The translations under genes and the position numbers were made by a program. From Eupeodes corollae (lineage: Eukaryota > Arthropoda > Insecta > Diptera > Syrphidae), in assembly GCF_945859685.1 (NCBI RefSeq), contig NC_079147.1:83940315-84004314 (forward strand): DNA of 64,000 nt, given 5' to 3'. The notes under the pieces were generated by a model. The model did not search any database, was not told the origin of the DNA, and was given only the letters and a program-made list of their open reading frames with translations. This document shows, piece after piece, positions 19,895 through 32,510 of the stretch (positions are counted from its first letter, which is position 1; the number at the start of each line of letters is the position of its first letter).

Positions 19895-21844
19895 CTATTT
19901 GCGACGGCGAATCTTCGCCACTTTGTTCTCTTCGTCACTGTCCTTGGCCAGTTGTTTCTCGTTGCCGGACTTTATCGCCGAGATGAGGAAACGGAGCTGC
20001 ATCAGTTGAACAGAAGTCACTCGAGGATTACTGCAATTCTCGAGCCATTTAAGGAACTTCTCGCCATGTTCGATGGCCTCCATGTCTTCGCAATCGGAGG
20101 AGGCGTATTTGGCGCGTTCCTCTTCGTCGGTTTTGTTGGAGTTATTGTTGTTGTTATTGTGGTTGTTGTTGTCATGGTTGTCATTGTTGTTGAGGCTATC
20201 GCTGTTGTAGCTGGCATCGCTCTCACTTCCACCACCACCAACTTGCATGTTGTGGGTGCTGCTGGCACTACTATTGTTCTCCAACTCACGATCATGATCT
20301 TCACCGTTATCCGCAGAAGCTTCGTGGTTGTTGGCGGTTGTTCCATTGTTGTTTTGGTTCATCTTGTACAACAGGTTATCCAGAGCATCCTTGGAGGTGT
20401 TTGTTGAAGCGGTATCGGCCTCTGATTTAATTATGGGGCTATGAGCTGGACTGGGAGTCTTTACGGATGATGACTTTGCAGATAGGTCTTCTGGCTTGGA
20501 GTTGCTAGTAACTTCGTTGTTGTTGTTATTGTTGATGGCATCAGTGCTGTGGGGAGAGCTGGATTCTTTGGTCAGATGAGAATAGAGGATGTTCTCAAAT
20601 TGAGGTTTCATGCTTCCTCCATCAATGGTGGTTGAAGATGGCTGGAGAGCACTGTGCGGGGCTAAGGAGTTCAAACTCGCTCCGAATGCCTTACACCAAT
20701 TGAACCATGCCGAATTCTTGTCATCGAGACTTCCTGATGGTGTCGAGGATGGGGTCTGCGGCGTCGATGAGATTGGTGGGGTGGAGGCATGGCCGTGTTG
20801 CTGGGGAGTGGAAGATCGGATGGGTGGGCTGGAGGAGCTTGGCGGATTTGGTGGGTATAAGCTGTTTAAGCCTAACATGGCTTGTTGGGACTTCAACCAA
20901 TACAACAGAGGATCGTCCATGGCGGGCATTCCTGCTCCCAAGGAAGGTGCCAAAGATGGAGAAGGACATTTCATCTTGTTCTTTTCGTTTGCACTTAGAT
21001 TCAGGCCGTAATTATCACTTCCCGTGTTCTTTTGTTTGGCCCAATTTTTGACGGAGAGACCTTGTGTAATTCGATCACCGTCACTGCTTCGAGGGCTGTT
21101 CATGGGCTGTGGCTTTGGTTTGACATTTCGCAGAGAGCTGGGATTGAGACCATTGAGACTAGACATTGTTGCCGCTAAGCTTGGATTTAGCTGGGCAATG
21201 AGATTTAAATTCGAGGTCAGCTCATTGAAGCTAATTGCTAGAGGACTGTGTCCCAGACCAGTCAGTCCGGACAGATGACTTAAGCTCGAGAGAGGGCTGA
21301 TAGCAGCGAGGGATGGATCATTTTGTCGTGAGAGATCTGCACCATAGCCTTTATTTTTCACACCATTCATAGCCACCATCTCGGCGTTCTTGAACGCATT
21401 GTAGTCGGGGCCCAACCCATTGAAACTCAGATCGGACAGAGCTTTGTTTGTGCTGAAGTCCAAGCCGTTGAGAGGACTCCGTTTGTAGGCCAGATCTTCG
21501 TACTTCATCTTGTTGGAGAAGTTCAATGGCATCGAGGGGTCCATCTTTTGGCGTTTCTCTGGGGGTCCTCCGAGAAGGGCAGCCGCAGCGGCAGCAGCAC
21601 CATCCACAAGCTTGTCTGTCAACGAATCAGCGGCCATTTTGTCAGACGCCGATTGTCGGGACATGAATCGCAGCTTGTCTTCATTCTTGCACCACCCACG
21701 CAATGTGGACTCTGGAACGCCGATGTCACGTGCCACCGAAGCCTTCGACTCACCATCGTGAATCCTCTGAATGGCATGGATTTTATCGCTAGGGGTCAAG
21801 CTCCGCAGGGGACGCTTGCCCTTCGTCGTCATCCGGATGTTCAT
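19895..21844 (-). CDS. dan: distal antenna (dan), Pipsqueak-domain transcription factor
   Basis: This 649-residue nuclear protein begins MNIRMTTKGKRPLRSLTPSD. Residues 12-60 form a Psq-type helix-turn-helix DNA-binding domain (KIHAIQRIHDGESKASVARD, then IGVPESTLRGWCKNEDKLRF), close to Drosophila Dan and Danr, which act in eye and antennal specification with Eyeless, Dachshund and CtBP. Residues 451-455 are PEDLS, a canonical CtBP-binding motif. The middle is Ser/Pro/Asn-rich with Asn runs. Residues 592-627 (GEKFLKWLENC ... QLMQLRFLISAIKSG) look like the family's conserved C-terminal module, followed by a basic KIRRRK end. The start is placed at 21844: context CAACAAATG fits the fly consensus, and codons upstream of 21906 belong to an intron (TTTTTTCTTTGTAG acceptor). 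The great length favours dan over danr. See the separate entry for the extension past the stop. Confidence 0.93.
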   Translation of the reverse strand: MNIRMTTKGKRPLRSLTPSDKIHAIQRIHDGESKASVARDIGVPESTLRGWCKNEDKLRFMSRQSASDKMAADSLTDKLVDGAAAAAAALLGGPPEKRQKMDPSMPLNFSNKMKYEDLAYKRSPLNGLDFSTNKALSDLSFNGLGPDYNAFKNAEMVAMNGVKNKGYGADLSRQNDPSLAAISPLSSLSHLSGLTGLGHSPLAISFNELTSNLNLIAQLNPSLAATMSSLNGLNPSSLRNVKPKPQPMNSPRSSDGDRITQGLSVKNWAKQKNTGSDNYGLNLSANEKNKMKCPSPSLAPSLGAGMPAMDDPLLYWLKSQQAMLGLNSLYPPNPPSSSSPPIRSSTPQQHGHASTPPISSTPQTPSSTPSGSLDDKNSAWFNWCKAFGASLNSLAPHSALQPSSTTIDGGSMKPQFENILYSHLTKESSSPHSTDAINNNNNNEVTSNSKPEDLSAKSSSVKTPSPAHSPIIKSEADTASTNTSKDALDNLLYKMNQNNNGTTANNHEASADNGEDHDRELENNSSASSTHNMQVGGGGSESDASYNSDSLNNNDNHDNNNHNNNNNNSNKTDEEERAKYASSDCEDMEAIEHGEKFLKWLENCSNPRVTSVQLMQLRFLISAIKSGNEKQLAKDSDEENKVAKIRRRK

Positions 21845-21910
21845 TTGTTGGTAGGTGGATATATCCAACTTCAGGCCGTTCAGCTTTGCGGACGGGGGGT
21901 AAATATCTAC
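21845..21910 (-). other. dan: dan exon 2 acceptor and 5' UTR end
   Basis: A long pyrimidine tract ending TTTCTTTGTAG places a 3' splice site with the exon starting at 21906. Sixty-two nt of leader precede the ATG at 21844, with no upstream ATG in the exon. An alternative start at 21940 (MHFCLVCFFF) would lie within the pyrimidine tract and is judged intronic unless a nearer promoter is used. Confidence 0.75.
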
Positions 21911-24900
21911 AAAGAAAAAACAAACAAGACAAAAATGCATAAATAATTTTAATTAATTTCCAAAAACTGCAAGGCTACAAAAATAAACCAAAACGAACCT
22001 AGGTAAAGTTAATTGGAGAATATGTACGCAAATAAGAACCCAACAACAAAAACAATAAGGCGTTAACGACAGCGGCGGTGGTGTGTCTGATAGTCTGGTT
22101 TGTACCAAACAGCGATGCGACGAATCAGAATGTGTTTCGGCTTCGCGTTTGACTGATTAAAAATTCAAATTGCCCCTCGAAATCAAAAACGAAAAATAAT
22201 AAAACAGAAAATAAAATCCCCGCTGAACGACAGTTGTAGAAAAGGATACGCCTGCTGCCGTTTGGCTGATACACTTAATTGCTCGGTTCGGTGTGATGAA
22301 CAAAACGCACACAGGATACACCTTGGAGGAGGACAACGATGCTGTGTCCTGTCCTGGCTTTTCGTGAACAGTGTACACTGTTCACGCACTTCAGCGCTCA
22401 GCCTAAAATCAGATAAATTCAAAAATAGCCGTAGCTATAGTCGTGCCACGCCGCGCCGGCCGCGCCACAGCCAAGCAGTACAACTGCTGAAGTGCTGATG
22501 CTGATGCTGCCACCACGGTGCTGGTGGTGCACGAATGGACAACACAAATGGCGAAGGAGCACGTGGTTGGCTGCTGCCGTTCGCCACCACAGCAGCTATT
22601 CAGATTCTCCTGGATGATTTATGTTTTGTTTACCTGTTTTATTTGGTAGTAGTGGTGGTTTGGTGGTGGTGGTGGTAACGGGAACAGCCCTAAAAACAAA
22701 AGAAAAAGCAAATTCTTTCAGGTTCTTGTGTTTGTGTGTGTTTGTATGTGTAAGGATGCATTCGTATTGTGATGATTAACAAACACACGCCTAATCTCTT
22801 ATTCTGTTGTGTGTGTTTATAACACTGTAGAGTTAACGGTGTAACTCCGCCCAAAACCTGGCATGAGGTCGCTTCTCTACCAGTTGCGAGAGGTTGAAGT
22901 ATTTTTAGTATTTTGGGGGGTGGTGGTGGCAATTGAGAATAGTGACTACTGGAACCTGTTTACCATGCGCCAGGATTTTTGTTTTTTGTTTTATTTCCTT
23001 TTTTCTTTGTTTGGCAAGTGTTTTGCTTTCGAGTTCTTTTTTGTGCTTTTTATGAGGGGAAGTTGATTAAGAGAGACTTAAGATTCTCCTCGTATCTCTA
23101 GAGGCTTTGTTAAGTGCATCTCAGTTCTCTTACTGGAATGGAATAGATTGCAGATTTGTTTCTTTATTTCGGGACTGGAAAACATGAGGTGTGCGTATTT
23201 TGGAGGCAAAGTTAGAATGAGCTATGTACATAATATTTTTCTTTTGACTAAAGGTCAAATCTATGAATGAATCTAAGTTTTTTCTTGTTTTGTTTTTTCG
23301 TTTTCTTTGTCGGAAGATGAGTGTGTAGAGATTGATGATAGGAGACACAAATTAAAGGAAAGATCTTGCTTAATATAGTTAGATTTATAGATTTGAATTC
23401 TTCACATAAATAATGTGCATTGAGCTACCGCAGGTGTAAGGCATAATTGTAGACTTAGGAGCATAGTTTTGTTTTTAATTTTTGAGGAATATTTGAAAGA
23501 CTTTTACAAAATTTATTGAAATTGTCTTTAATGAAGATATTTGAATAGTTTAGGTGCATACAAATAGTTTCTAAATGAGTTTAGATTTTTTTAATGACTA
23601 AAATAGATAGGTACATAGGTGTTACTCATTTTATATTTACACACATTTTAATATTAGTCAGTAAAGTAAGAATTAAAAAATATAACTACTAAAGAATTCA
23701 AAATGGAGAAAAACATTACTAAATAAGAATCTCAGAGTTTCGTTTTGTTGAATTAGAGCTTTTGAATTATTTATGCTAAGGACTGCTAAGAAAATTTCAA
23801 ATTCCTTTTATTTTGAGAGTATGATTATTTGTTCGTGTCAGAAGTGAAAACCAAATTAGTAGTAATAAGGACTGAAGATTGAAAAGAATTGCGTTTTTAA
23901 GTTAGGCAAACATTTTGTTATTAGGATTTCTTTGTCTTAAATAACTTTACTACTTAAAAATATTTAATATCTACCGAACTTTGTGTTTGCAAAAAGATTA
24001 ATTTTTTGTTTTTGAAAATCCGACGGTATATTGAAAATAAATAGTTTTTGTTTTAGAGTGGAATATCTTAAATGCCAAAGCGTAACATGAGTTTTAATTG
24101 TAAGTGAGAACGAGGTGATAGTTTGTCTAAAATTGTCTTATCTTAATAAATTTGGAACCCTTACGGGTTTTCTAAGTATTTCTTCTAGATTCAAAATTTG
24201 TATTATTAATTTTAAAAATAGAGTAAATTGAAGGAAGTTCATGAGATTGAACAAAGTGAGGAAAGAAAAGAGAAAATCTACTTTTAGGAGATCAGTAATA
24301 AAAATGATAAGAATCTACATTTCTTTATATTTCTAATTTTGTATTCGATATTGAGTTTTAGAGAATTCGGTTTTTTTTTAAAAAACACTTCTGTATTCTG
24401 TCAGGCCAATTATTTTTTTAAACAAGGATCGTACCAAAAAAGGATATTTTTAATCAATTTTGTCAAGTGAATACGTGGAATGAATTGAACCCTCAAGAAA
24501 TAAATATTTTTTTTTAATAATTCACAAGCACTCAAGGGGCTATTAGTACCCTTTATATGTTTATATCTAAACACAGTGCGAGCGTAAGGAAAATAGGGAA
24601 GGATTTAAAAGGAAATAACAGAGTTAGCCAAAGCGTTCCACATTCTCGATGTGCGATTTAAGTGGGTATTCTGGTCTAGAAATAAAAAAAATCGATTTTT
24701 TTTTTTCAAATTTTCATAGTTTAACTATTTAAAAATTTGTCTACGAGAGGATTTTCCCAAATTCATATTATTTTCGGAGATATAAGTATTTTGCTGAGCA
24801 CCCATCCAAATCGGTTGGGCTGCAACTAATCGAACAAAAGACATAATGGGGTACTTTAAACGCGTTTTAATCAGAACTGTCTTTTTGAATCTGATACCCA

Positions 24901-27900
24901 CGATTTCTCAGGTTCTGCCGAACCGATTCACTTGAAATTTTAAGAGAGTCTTCTTTAGGAACTTGTCTACGTCCGGAACTACGGCCATCCCCAAATTTTC
25001 ATTTTTACTATTTTTAACAAATCGAAGAATGTTAAAAAAGTGGTACATTTTTTTTTTCTTTAGGCAGTCGTCATTTTGTAAAAAAAAATTTGATAGATAT
25101 CAATTGTATTTATTCCAATCCTGCTCCAGAAAAAACAAAGTAACAATGAAAATTTATGTAATGACAAATAATTTTGTTCTCAATTAAAAACGAAAAATAT
25201 TTCTAAATAAGAAAGTTGATAGTCGCAAGATTAAACATTATAAATATAGGATTTTCCAATAAGTGGTTTCATTTGGTATTGCAAGTAGATATTCATATCA
25301 TGAAAGGTATGCAATTAAACAATGAAAACGATATCAGTTAAATAGCAGTCACAACTACGTTTTTTAAACACATCCTTTTAAAAAAAATAACTTCAAGCAT
25401 TTCATGTTGCTCGAAGGAAAAAAAGTTTAAAGATGTCACATAAATCTAAAGGCCAAACCTTAATCACAAAATTGCAATAATTTCGCTGCAGTGTATTCAA
25501 AGTGAAACCCCTTATTGGAAAGCCCTTTTATTTTTGTTTAGTTATTTATTTATTTAATTCATTTTGAACTACAGCGTAAAGTAAAATATATTTTGTAATA
25601 TTTTGTAGGTGAAGCTTTCTTACATAACAATATGTACAAACGTAAAAGGTATTGGAAGTTACATAAATTAAGATGCAGTCTAAAATTTACTATATTATAA
25701 ATCTGCTAGATTTTGTTAAAGAGATTTTATGTGCAAAAAGGTATTCAAAATTTTGTTTTCGGAAATATTTTGTATGGACAAGTTTCAGACATTGATTTTA
25801 AGTGAGAGCAAACAAATGTACGCCAGGCGTGTTCAATTCAAAAAATCTACCATAAGGATGTTAAATATAATTAACTATCATTGGGGGTAAAAATATAATC
25901 CAATTTAGAAAAGTTGTGCTAATATGCATCAAGTGTAACGAAAAACTATGATTTACCAAGATCTTTAATAAAATAAATAAATAATGATTTTAATTAAACA
26001 AATGAAAATTCGTTTAATTAATAATCTAGTAATAAAAGATTAGATACTGTTAAAATAATTTGAGAATGACAAAAGTAAATTAAAAGAAAAGAAAAAGAAA
26101 AGTTGTGCCAACTATTTTAGAAAGTCTTAATTTGATCATAAATTGAGTTTTTAATCAAACCTATTTATTTAAATTGAGATTTACAAAATTTCTAACATGG
26201 GATCATTAAACTTTTTCAGGTAGCACAATTTTCTTATGAAAGAAGCTCTGCTTTTCTTTGAAAAGTAGCGATGTTTTTTGATATTTCAAAACTAGCTTTT
26301 TCATTTGATTTTTGTTTCAAAGAATTTTAAAGCCTAACTATCAATGTGTAGCTTTCTATTCGCCGTAAAAATGTATCTAGCTACCATAACAGATTTTTTC
26401 TTTAAAATTCAATTAATTTTTTTTACCAACAAATATTTATGCATCCTACCAATCTTTCTTTATCTATTATCTTGGTCCTGACTGATCGGAAAATGTTTAC
26501 AAACCCCACAACATAGGTACAGACAGAAAAAAAAATATAATATGTGTGCCACGTGGGTAAATTGTTTTCATGTATTTTTTTATATTTCTTTTTCTTTTCA
26601 TTTTTATTAAATTCTTTTGTTTTGTTTTGATCATGGTTTTGGTGTTATTTTTGTGTTTTTTTTTGTATGGGTGTATATTCCTTCACTCCTACGCCAGACA
26701 AAAGGATAACACCACTTAACATCATTAAGAAAGTGCATTGTAAAAATTTAACAACGTATGTATAAGTTTACTCTCTTCCCATTTTTGTCATACCTTTCTA
26801 CCTACCCTTGTCTTCTTTTCTTATTTGTTCCAGTGCATAGAGAATCATACAAGGAAGTATCCTGGAATAACTAGGTAGTAGGTTCCTACCTACCTTGATA
26901 GTATTTTTTTGTATCTTCAAAAAGAATGTAGACTATTCTTTAATAAAGAATTTTTCTTTCTACCTACGTACAGTACAGTACATACATGATTCCCGTTAGT
27001 TTTGTCCCAGAAACAGAAGAAAAGGACCTCATGTATGTTCGTACGAATATGCATGTTTTGTACATAGAATATAGTCCTAGTCTCATATGTGTGTGTGTAT
27101 AGGAGGTGTATAGTGATTTGTTTCCGATTCATATACAAATTACAAAATGTAACCACAAAAAAGAATACAATAAAAATAATAACCAAGAATATAGACAAAT
27201 AAAAGAAGGATAATAATGATGATGTCCTCTTGGCTTGGCTCGTTTGTCGTATGCCATTTGCCGTTAGCCCTCTTACAGAGTGTATTCTTGTTGTTTGCTT
27301 TGCTTTTAACTGCACCAGACAACGACGACGACGAAAACGACGAACATCAAACACCAAGGAATTCGCCGGAAAATTAAAGCAGTCACAGTCTGGAGTTGAT
27401 TTTATGTGGGCGGGAGGGGTGGTCATGGCCGAGGGTGGTGTTTGGTTGGTAAGGATATAAAAATGTTTATGAGATTTTTATGTAAATAATCAGCTGATTT
27501 TTGTACGTGACTTTTGGGATTAATACGAAGTTGGAGCGAATTTCGTCCTTATTCCTATATACATAGCCCCAATCCTTAGCGTTCAGCCTCTCACATCGCA
27601 CTCTCGCCTTCACATATTTATATACATACATGCATAGAGATCTGTAAATATATAGATGATACCTATAGTCACAGTTCATGTCCTTTTTGACTGTCTGCCA
27701 GTTGAGGTCTGGAATGTGAGAAATTGCAATGCATGGTGTTGAAGTTGTAAAAGGAAGCTTCCTTTCATATCCTTATGTGTATATATATAACTACCTACCT
27801 AATATAAGCGAGGTCGCTAGCTAGCAAGCTATAGAGATATGCATTTAAAATAAAGTAAGTACTAGGAGAGTTTATTCTTTTCTTTTTGTTGTTGTTTGTT

Positions 27901-30900
27901 TGTTGGATGTGTCCGGGAAAGGATCTCGCCTGTAAAGTTTGTGCGTTTGTTTACTGTGTCCTACGTACATACTCGTATGTGTGGGGAGCGATGTTTGTTG
28001 TTTTTTTTGGGGCGTGTGTAGGTCAAAGGAATGAACTGCTCGTGTAATTTCATTGCGGGCGACATGCTTGCTTGGTCGTGTGTTGACTATAATTTTGTGC
28101 ATTAGCTTTTTGGCCCCAAGTGCAGTCAACTGGTGTCCTTTTTTATTTGGGGTTTGTTTAAATTTAAAAAGCGATAGCTATGATGTACAGAGTAAAATGA
28201 GTCCGGATTATGTATGGGTATGAAAGAAGCTATATATAGGTACTCGCCCTAACATACCCACCTATTGTGTGGTGGGAATTAAATTAATGATGATGACGCT
28301 TATTTTTTGTTTGATAAGTTAAAAGTTTGTCGTATGATAGGAGGACGTCAGTTATAGGGAGGAAGTTAAACCTACTTTCCGCATGAAAACGATACGAGGT
28401 AAGGATTAGTTGAGCTTTGTAAACGAATTATAATACCTACCATCTCCCATCTCTCACAAACAATTGTAGTGAATATAGATTTACCAAGAAGATAAGGTAT
28501 AGTTATATGCTAAACAAGATAGATAACAAAATTTAAGTGAAGTCATGTTGGAGATATAACTAGTTGAAATGTTTTTTTAAATTGATTAAATGAAACTCAG
28601 TGATACATTTTATTCAAAAAGAAATAAGCTTTTTACTAGGATCCTGGTTTCAACTTTAATTAAACAATATCATTTTTGATATGTTCTGTATGTAGAATTA
28701 AAAGATAGAGTCCTAAGAGCACCTACGTATGCACATATGTATATGTAGGTGCACCTTATCTGTACCTCACTGAAACTAGTTGCATATAGAATTAAGAAAT
28801 ATTTGAAACTTTACACAAACCTAGGATTTTAGAATATGTATTTTTATTGCCTTACTTGAACTTTATTCTTTAATTTAGGTAAGAAATTAAGTCTCTTGAA
28901 GAAAAAGATTTACCTAATAATGATTTGCGGAAGGATTAAGTATTAATAATTATTATTGCGGACTTCAAATATTTGACTAACTCGGATTACACAAAACATC
29001 TACCTAAGTGGTCATAAATCGAAAGGAAAAATAATACCTATGTATATGCAAATTTATAACCACCCCTTTAAATGTTCTTCTACCTGATTTTAAGAGGTTT
29101 TATTGTTTGTTTTATGGAATGAGGGTTTTTATTGAGATGTATAACTATCTATGTGTTTTCTATATGTATGTAGGTGCCATAAAGTAATAGGTACTAATCA
29201 TCAGGTGCACGCAGTCATTTAAATTGGGCTAACAATTTTCGCTATTTATAGGTACCTATGTTAAAACTAATAAAATCTGTAGTAAAATTAACGAAAATAA
29301 ATATAAGATGTCAAAAAGAATTTTAAATTTGATATGATAATGGATTTTAAGATGTGTTAAGGGTATTTTTTTAAATATGTGATACTCGAATATCATCTTT
29401 AAAAATTTCAAACATAGTTTAAGAAAAATATTGATTTGAATAATGTACTTGACCAGAAGCTATAGCAATTAATTTTATGTTTTACGAGTATAAGGAAATT
29501 TATATCTTCCGCTTAACGCTCAAAAAAGGTTCGTTATTTTATATCTTTTACAAATGTACCTAATTTTTGTTTCTCATTATTCAAATACTTATGTACAAAA
29601 CTTAAAGTAGATTGATGTGTTTTTAGAAGAAGTAGTGAATATTTTTTAAACAAAATGAATTGATTTCCTTACACTGAAATAATTATCCTTTAATTTTTAC
29701 AAGAAAATGTAACAAAATATTAGATTTTTGAAATACATATTTCAAGATGTAACTTTAAAAAATTTCAAGTAGTAGAACACTTATGTATGTATGTACGTTA
29801 TTTTTGTAGTGCTAAAGTTTTTTTTTAATCTACTAGTGTAGTAAAAGAGTGTAAGCTTTAATTATTGTATTTTTATTTTTAATATTATTTCTCAATTTAA
29901 CTCTGTTAAAAAGTTTTGGTAAATGTTTTCGAAAGTGGTTTACGGCGACCATAGTGCTTTTATTCTGGATTCAGTTATTACATGCTAAGCCAGTTGATTT
30001 AGAATTTCTGATACCCAATAATCGATCGTCATTATTAATTTTACTTTATAATCATCATAATTTAGAATATTAAATCCTTAACCAAATAATTTCGTTAAGT
30101 GTAGTTATTGGAAATACGATATTATTTTTTTTGTAAGAGATATTTTTGAAAATAGTAACTCATTACATTAAAATAAGCAACGCATTTCAAAATTAATATA
30201 AAAAACAAACGACAAGCACAATTTGGAACCAACTTTTGAAATTGATTTAAATTTGTATACCAACATTTTATCGGTGTTATAAAATAAATTTTAGTTATTT
30301 TAAACAAAAGCATCGAAATACAATCATTTTTGAAACAAACAGAATTGTAGAATCAAATAATTTACTTCATTCCCGAAATCGGCTTTTGGAATTTTATAAG
30401 CTTCTTAGAACTCAAACATTTGTTTATTTATTTATAGTCTTTATGAAATACAAATATTTAAAACAATTTCGGCATCCTTATTTAAAAATTGAAAAACTTG
30501 GAGTTTAGTAATAGAAAACTTCAAGTAATATAAAACTTTTGTCGAAGCTCTGTTTATTTTTCGATCACTGCTTTATTATTATTCTAAGATTTATGATTTT
30601 ATACAAAATTCGAATTTTTAAAGAACACTGATTTCATAAGTCTTGAATATTAGAACTAAGCTTAGTTTTATTTTTATTTTTGTCAAAAATGCTATTGGAT
30701 ATTTTTTTCACAACTAGATCAACTTATGTTCAAGTTTTAGTATTTTTCTTTTTTGAGTTAATTTATTATTTATATTACATTCTATTACAATACAAGTTTT
30801 CCTAAAATTTCAAGTTCAATCTTTTGACACAGAGTGAAGACGAAACTTTGAGAGTTCGAGTGTTAAGTATTTTTCTAAGAACTGAAAGAAATTAGCATTC

Positions 30901-32416
30901 AAAAAACTAGATGAGTATGCAAATTAGAACTCTATGGCACTAATTTTTCGATGGACAGTTAAGAAATTCTATAAACAGTCAGAGAACTCAAGTGTATGAA
31001 TTCAAAGTAGATTTTTTTATTATGATATCAACAAGTTTCTCTTTTAATTTTCTGATATTAGAGACTAGCTTGCGCAATTACTTCTGTTATTTCAATCTTC
31101 TTTTCCATTTTGTTTGAAAGAATTCTTTAGGAATTTCGAAAATTATGAAACATCATCGTTCTAAACTAATATTTCGTTTTTTTTTTTTGTTTGCTCATGA
31201 ACTAAAAAATTATATTTAAAGTTAAAACATAATAACCTTAATATTTATATAAATATCAAAAATATTTTTCAAATACATGCAAGTAAAAGATTCTTCAAAA
31301 ATGAAAATAAACGACTATTTAAATTAAACAGTTTGGCATAAAAGTTGGCTAGTACTGATTTATTAAACTTTTCAAAGATATTGTTTTTACTTTGTTTGAT
31401 ATTTCTTTTACCACGGGCGTTAAACATTACAAAAACGTTTGAATCGAATTGCACAATTGATTCATTGATCATAAACAGTCCTTATTATCTTAATTAAATT
31501 TAGAAATAAATTAGTGGAAGTTTAAAAAACTTGCATTGAATAGTTGAAAAACGGGATTACCCTAAGAAAAAATTGTAAAATAAAAACCGAAGAGTTTATT
31601 TTTCTTGAACCCTTCAGTTTACTTAAAAATGTAAAGGCATCTTTAAATAATGAAAAGGTTCGTTGTATTCAGTTAAATAGTAACCTCTTAAAAAGATTAA
31701 TGTTCTTAAATGTTCACTTTATCTTAATAATATAATTAAATAGGTACCCACAGTCTTTTAAACTTTTAGTGTATAAAAGTTTTAAATAGTATCTTTTACG
31801 AAAAAATATGTACATATGTTTAACCTTTGAAATGAGATTTTTCTTGTAAAATAACACCTTTTAAGGTTTTTAACAAGCGATAATTTTTGTTCACTTGTCT
31901 GAAACTTATTAAACTGAACCATCTAGAATTTATATAAGGTATTAAATTTATCAGTTAAAACTTCAATTCGATTGATACCTTTACTTAGTTAGACTTGTGC
32001 GTTTGAAAATTGTTTGTGAATAGTAAACTAGTTAGTGAAAAAATGTAGAAACTACAATATAACAATTTAGGGCCAAAATGATCACAAATTTCAGAACGAT
32101 CGAGTTCTTCAGAAAAGGTGTTAGTTTTTAAACAAATAGCCATTGATCTTTTTGAAATAGAGAAAATTCACATTTCTTTGATTTCACGAGACATGAATGA
32201 ATGTTTTAGATACAAAATTTCGAAGTTCTAGTTGTTTCTTGACCAAAATTAATTTTGAACTGATATTTTTGTCCGATACAGCTAGAAGTTACTCTTTGGG
32301 CATATATTTGAACAAACTCACTTAGAAACACATTTGGAAAGGCCTTCCTAATCAATTTATTCATAACCTTCTTAAGGTTCTTATTTGCAACACATTCTAT
32401 AATTTTTTCAAAACTT
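21911..32416 (-). other. dan: dan intron 1 (predicted, about 10.5 kb)
   Basis: Between the predicted donor at 32418 and acceptor at 21907 there is no supported gene and no recognisable transposon coding relic, although a patch near 24.64-24.97 kb looks like a possible decayed repeat. The part nearest exon 2 (22.0-22.9 kb) is GC-richer and holds a 24-bp perfect palindrome (22363-22386) and CTG/GTG-rich runs, while 23-31 kb is AT-rich and mostly single-copy in appearance. It likely carries cis-regulatory DNA for dan; that is inference. Confidence 0.55.
22363..22386. promoter_or_regulatory. 24-bp perfect palindrome near dan exon 2
   Basis: The sequence is CGTGAACAGTGT followed by its exact reverse complement. 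GAACA...TGTTC half-sites separated by 8 bp lie inside it. It sits 457 bp upstream of exon 2 in GC-richer DNA. It could be a dimeric protein site or an RNA hairpin in the intron; nothing in the sequence decides which. Confidence 0.5.
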
Positions 32417-32419
32417 ACC
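32417..32419 (-). other. dan: Splice donor of dan exon 1
   Basis: GTGGTTTAG|GTAAGTTTTG on the minus strand matches the donor consensus well. It lies 92 nt after the predicted transcription start and has the correct orientation to join the exon at 21906. Confidence 0.6.
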
Positions 32420-32510
32420 TAAACCACAAAAAATCCTGGAACTATTGTGTGCCTTGCACACACTTGACGTTCTTGATGAAAAATGATCGCTGCTAATGAT
32501 ATCCACAACT
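32419..32510 (-). other. dan: Predicted non-coding exon 1 of dan
   Basis: A 92-nt leader from the Inr A at 32510 to the donor at 32418. It contains no ATG, and neither does the leader part of exon 2, so the first ATG of the spliced message would be the one at 21844. Linking it to dan rests on orientation, splice signals and the absence of any other gene between. Confidence 0.55.

Noticed and set aside
21845..21940. N-terminal extension of Dan starting MHFCLVCFFFVDIYPP
   Set aside because: The hydrophobic part is the translated pyrimidine tract of a splice acceptor (TTTTTTCTTTGTAG), so it is most likely intron.
19723..21946. Open frames of 84-172 codons on the plus strand and other minus frames across dan
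   Set aside because: They are shadows of the GC-rich dan coding exon; the dan frame has a recognised domain and the others none.
24640..24970. A stretch that looks like a decayed transposon or repeat (ATTCTGGTCTAGAA ... CCGAACCGATTCACTTG)
   Set aside because: No second copy in the window, no protein reading and no ends, so it cannot be supported as a repeat from this sequence.
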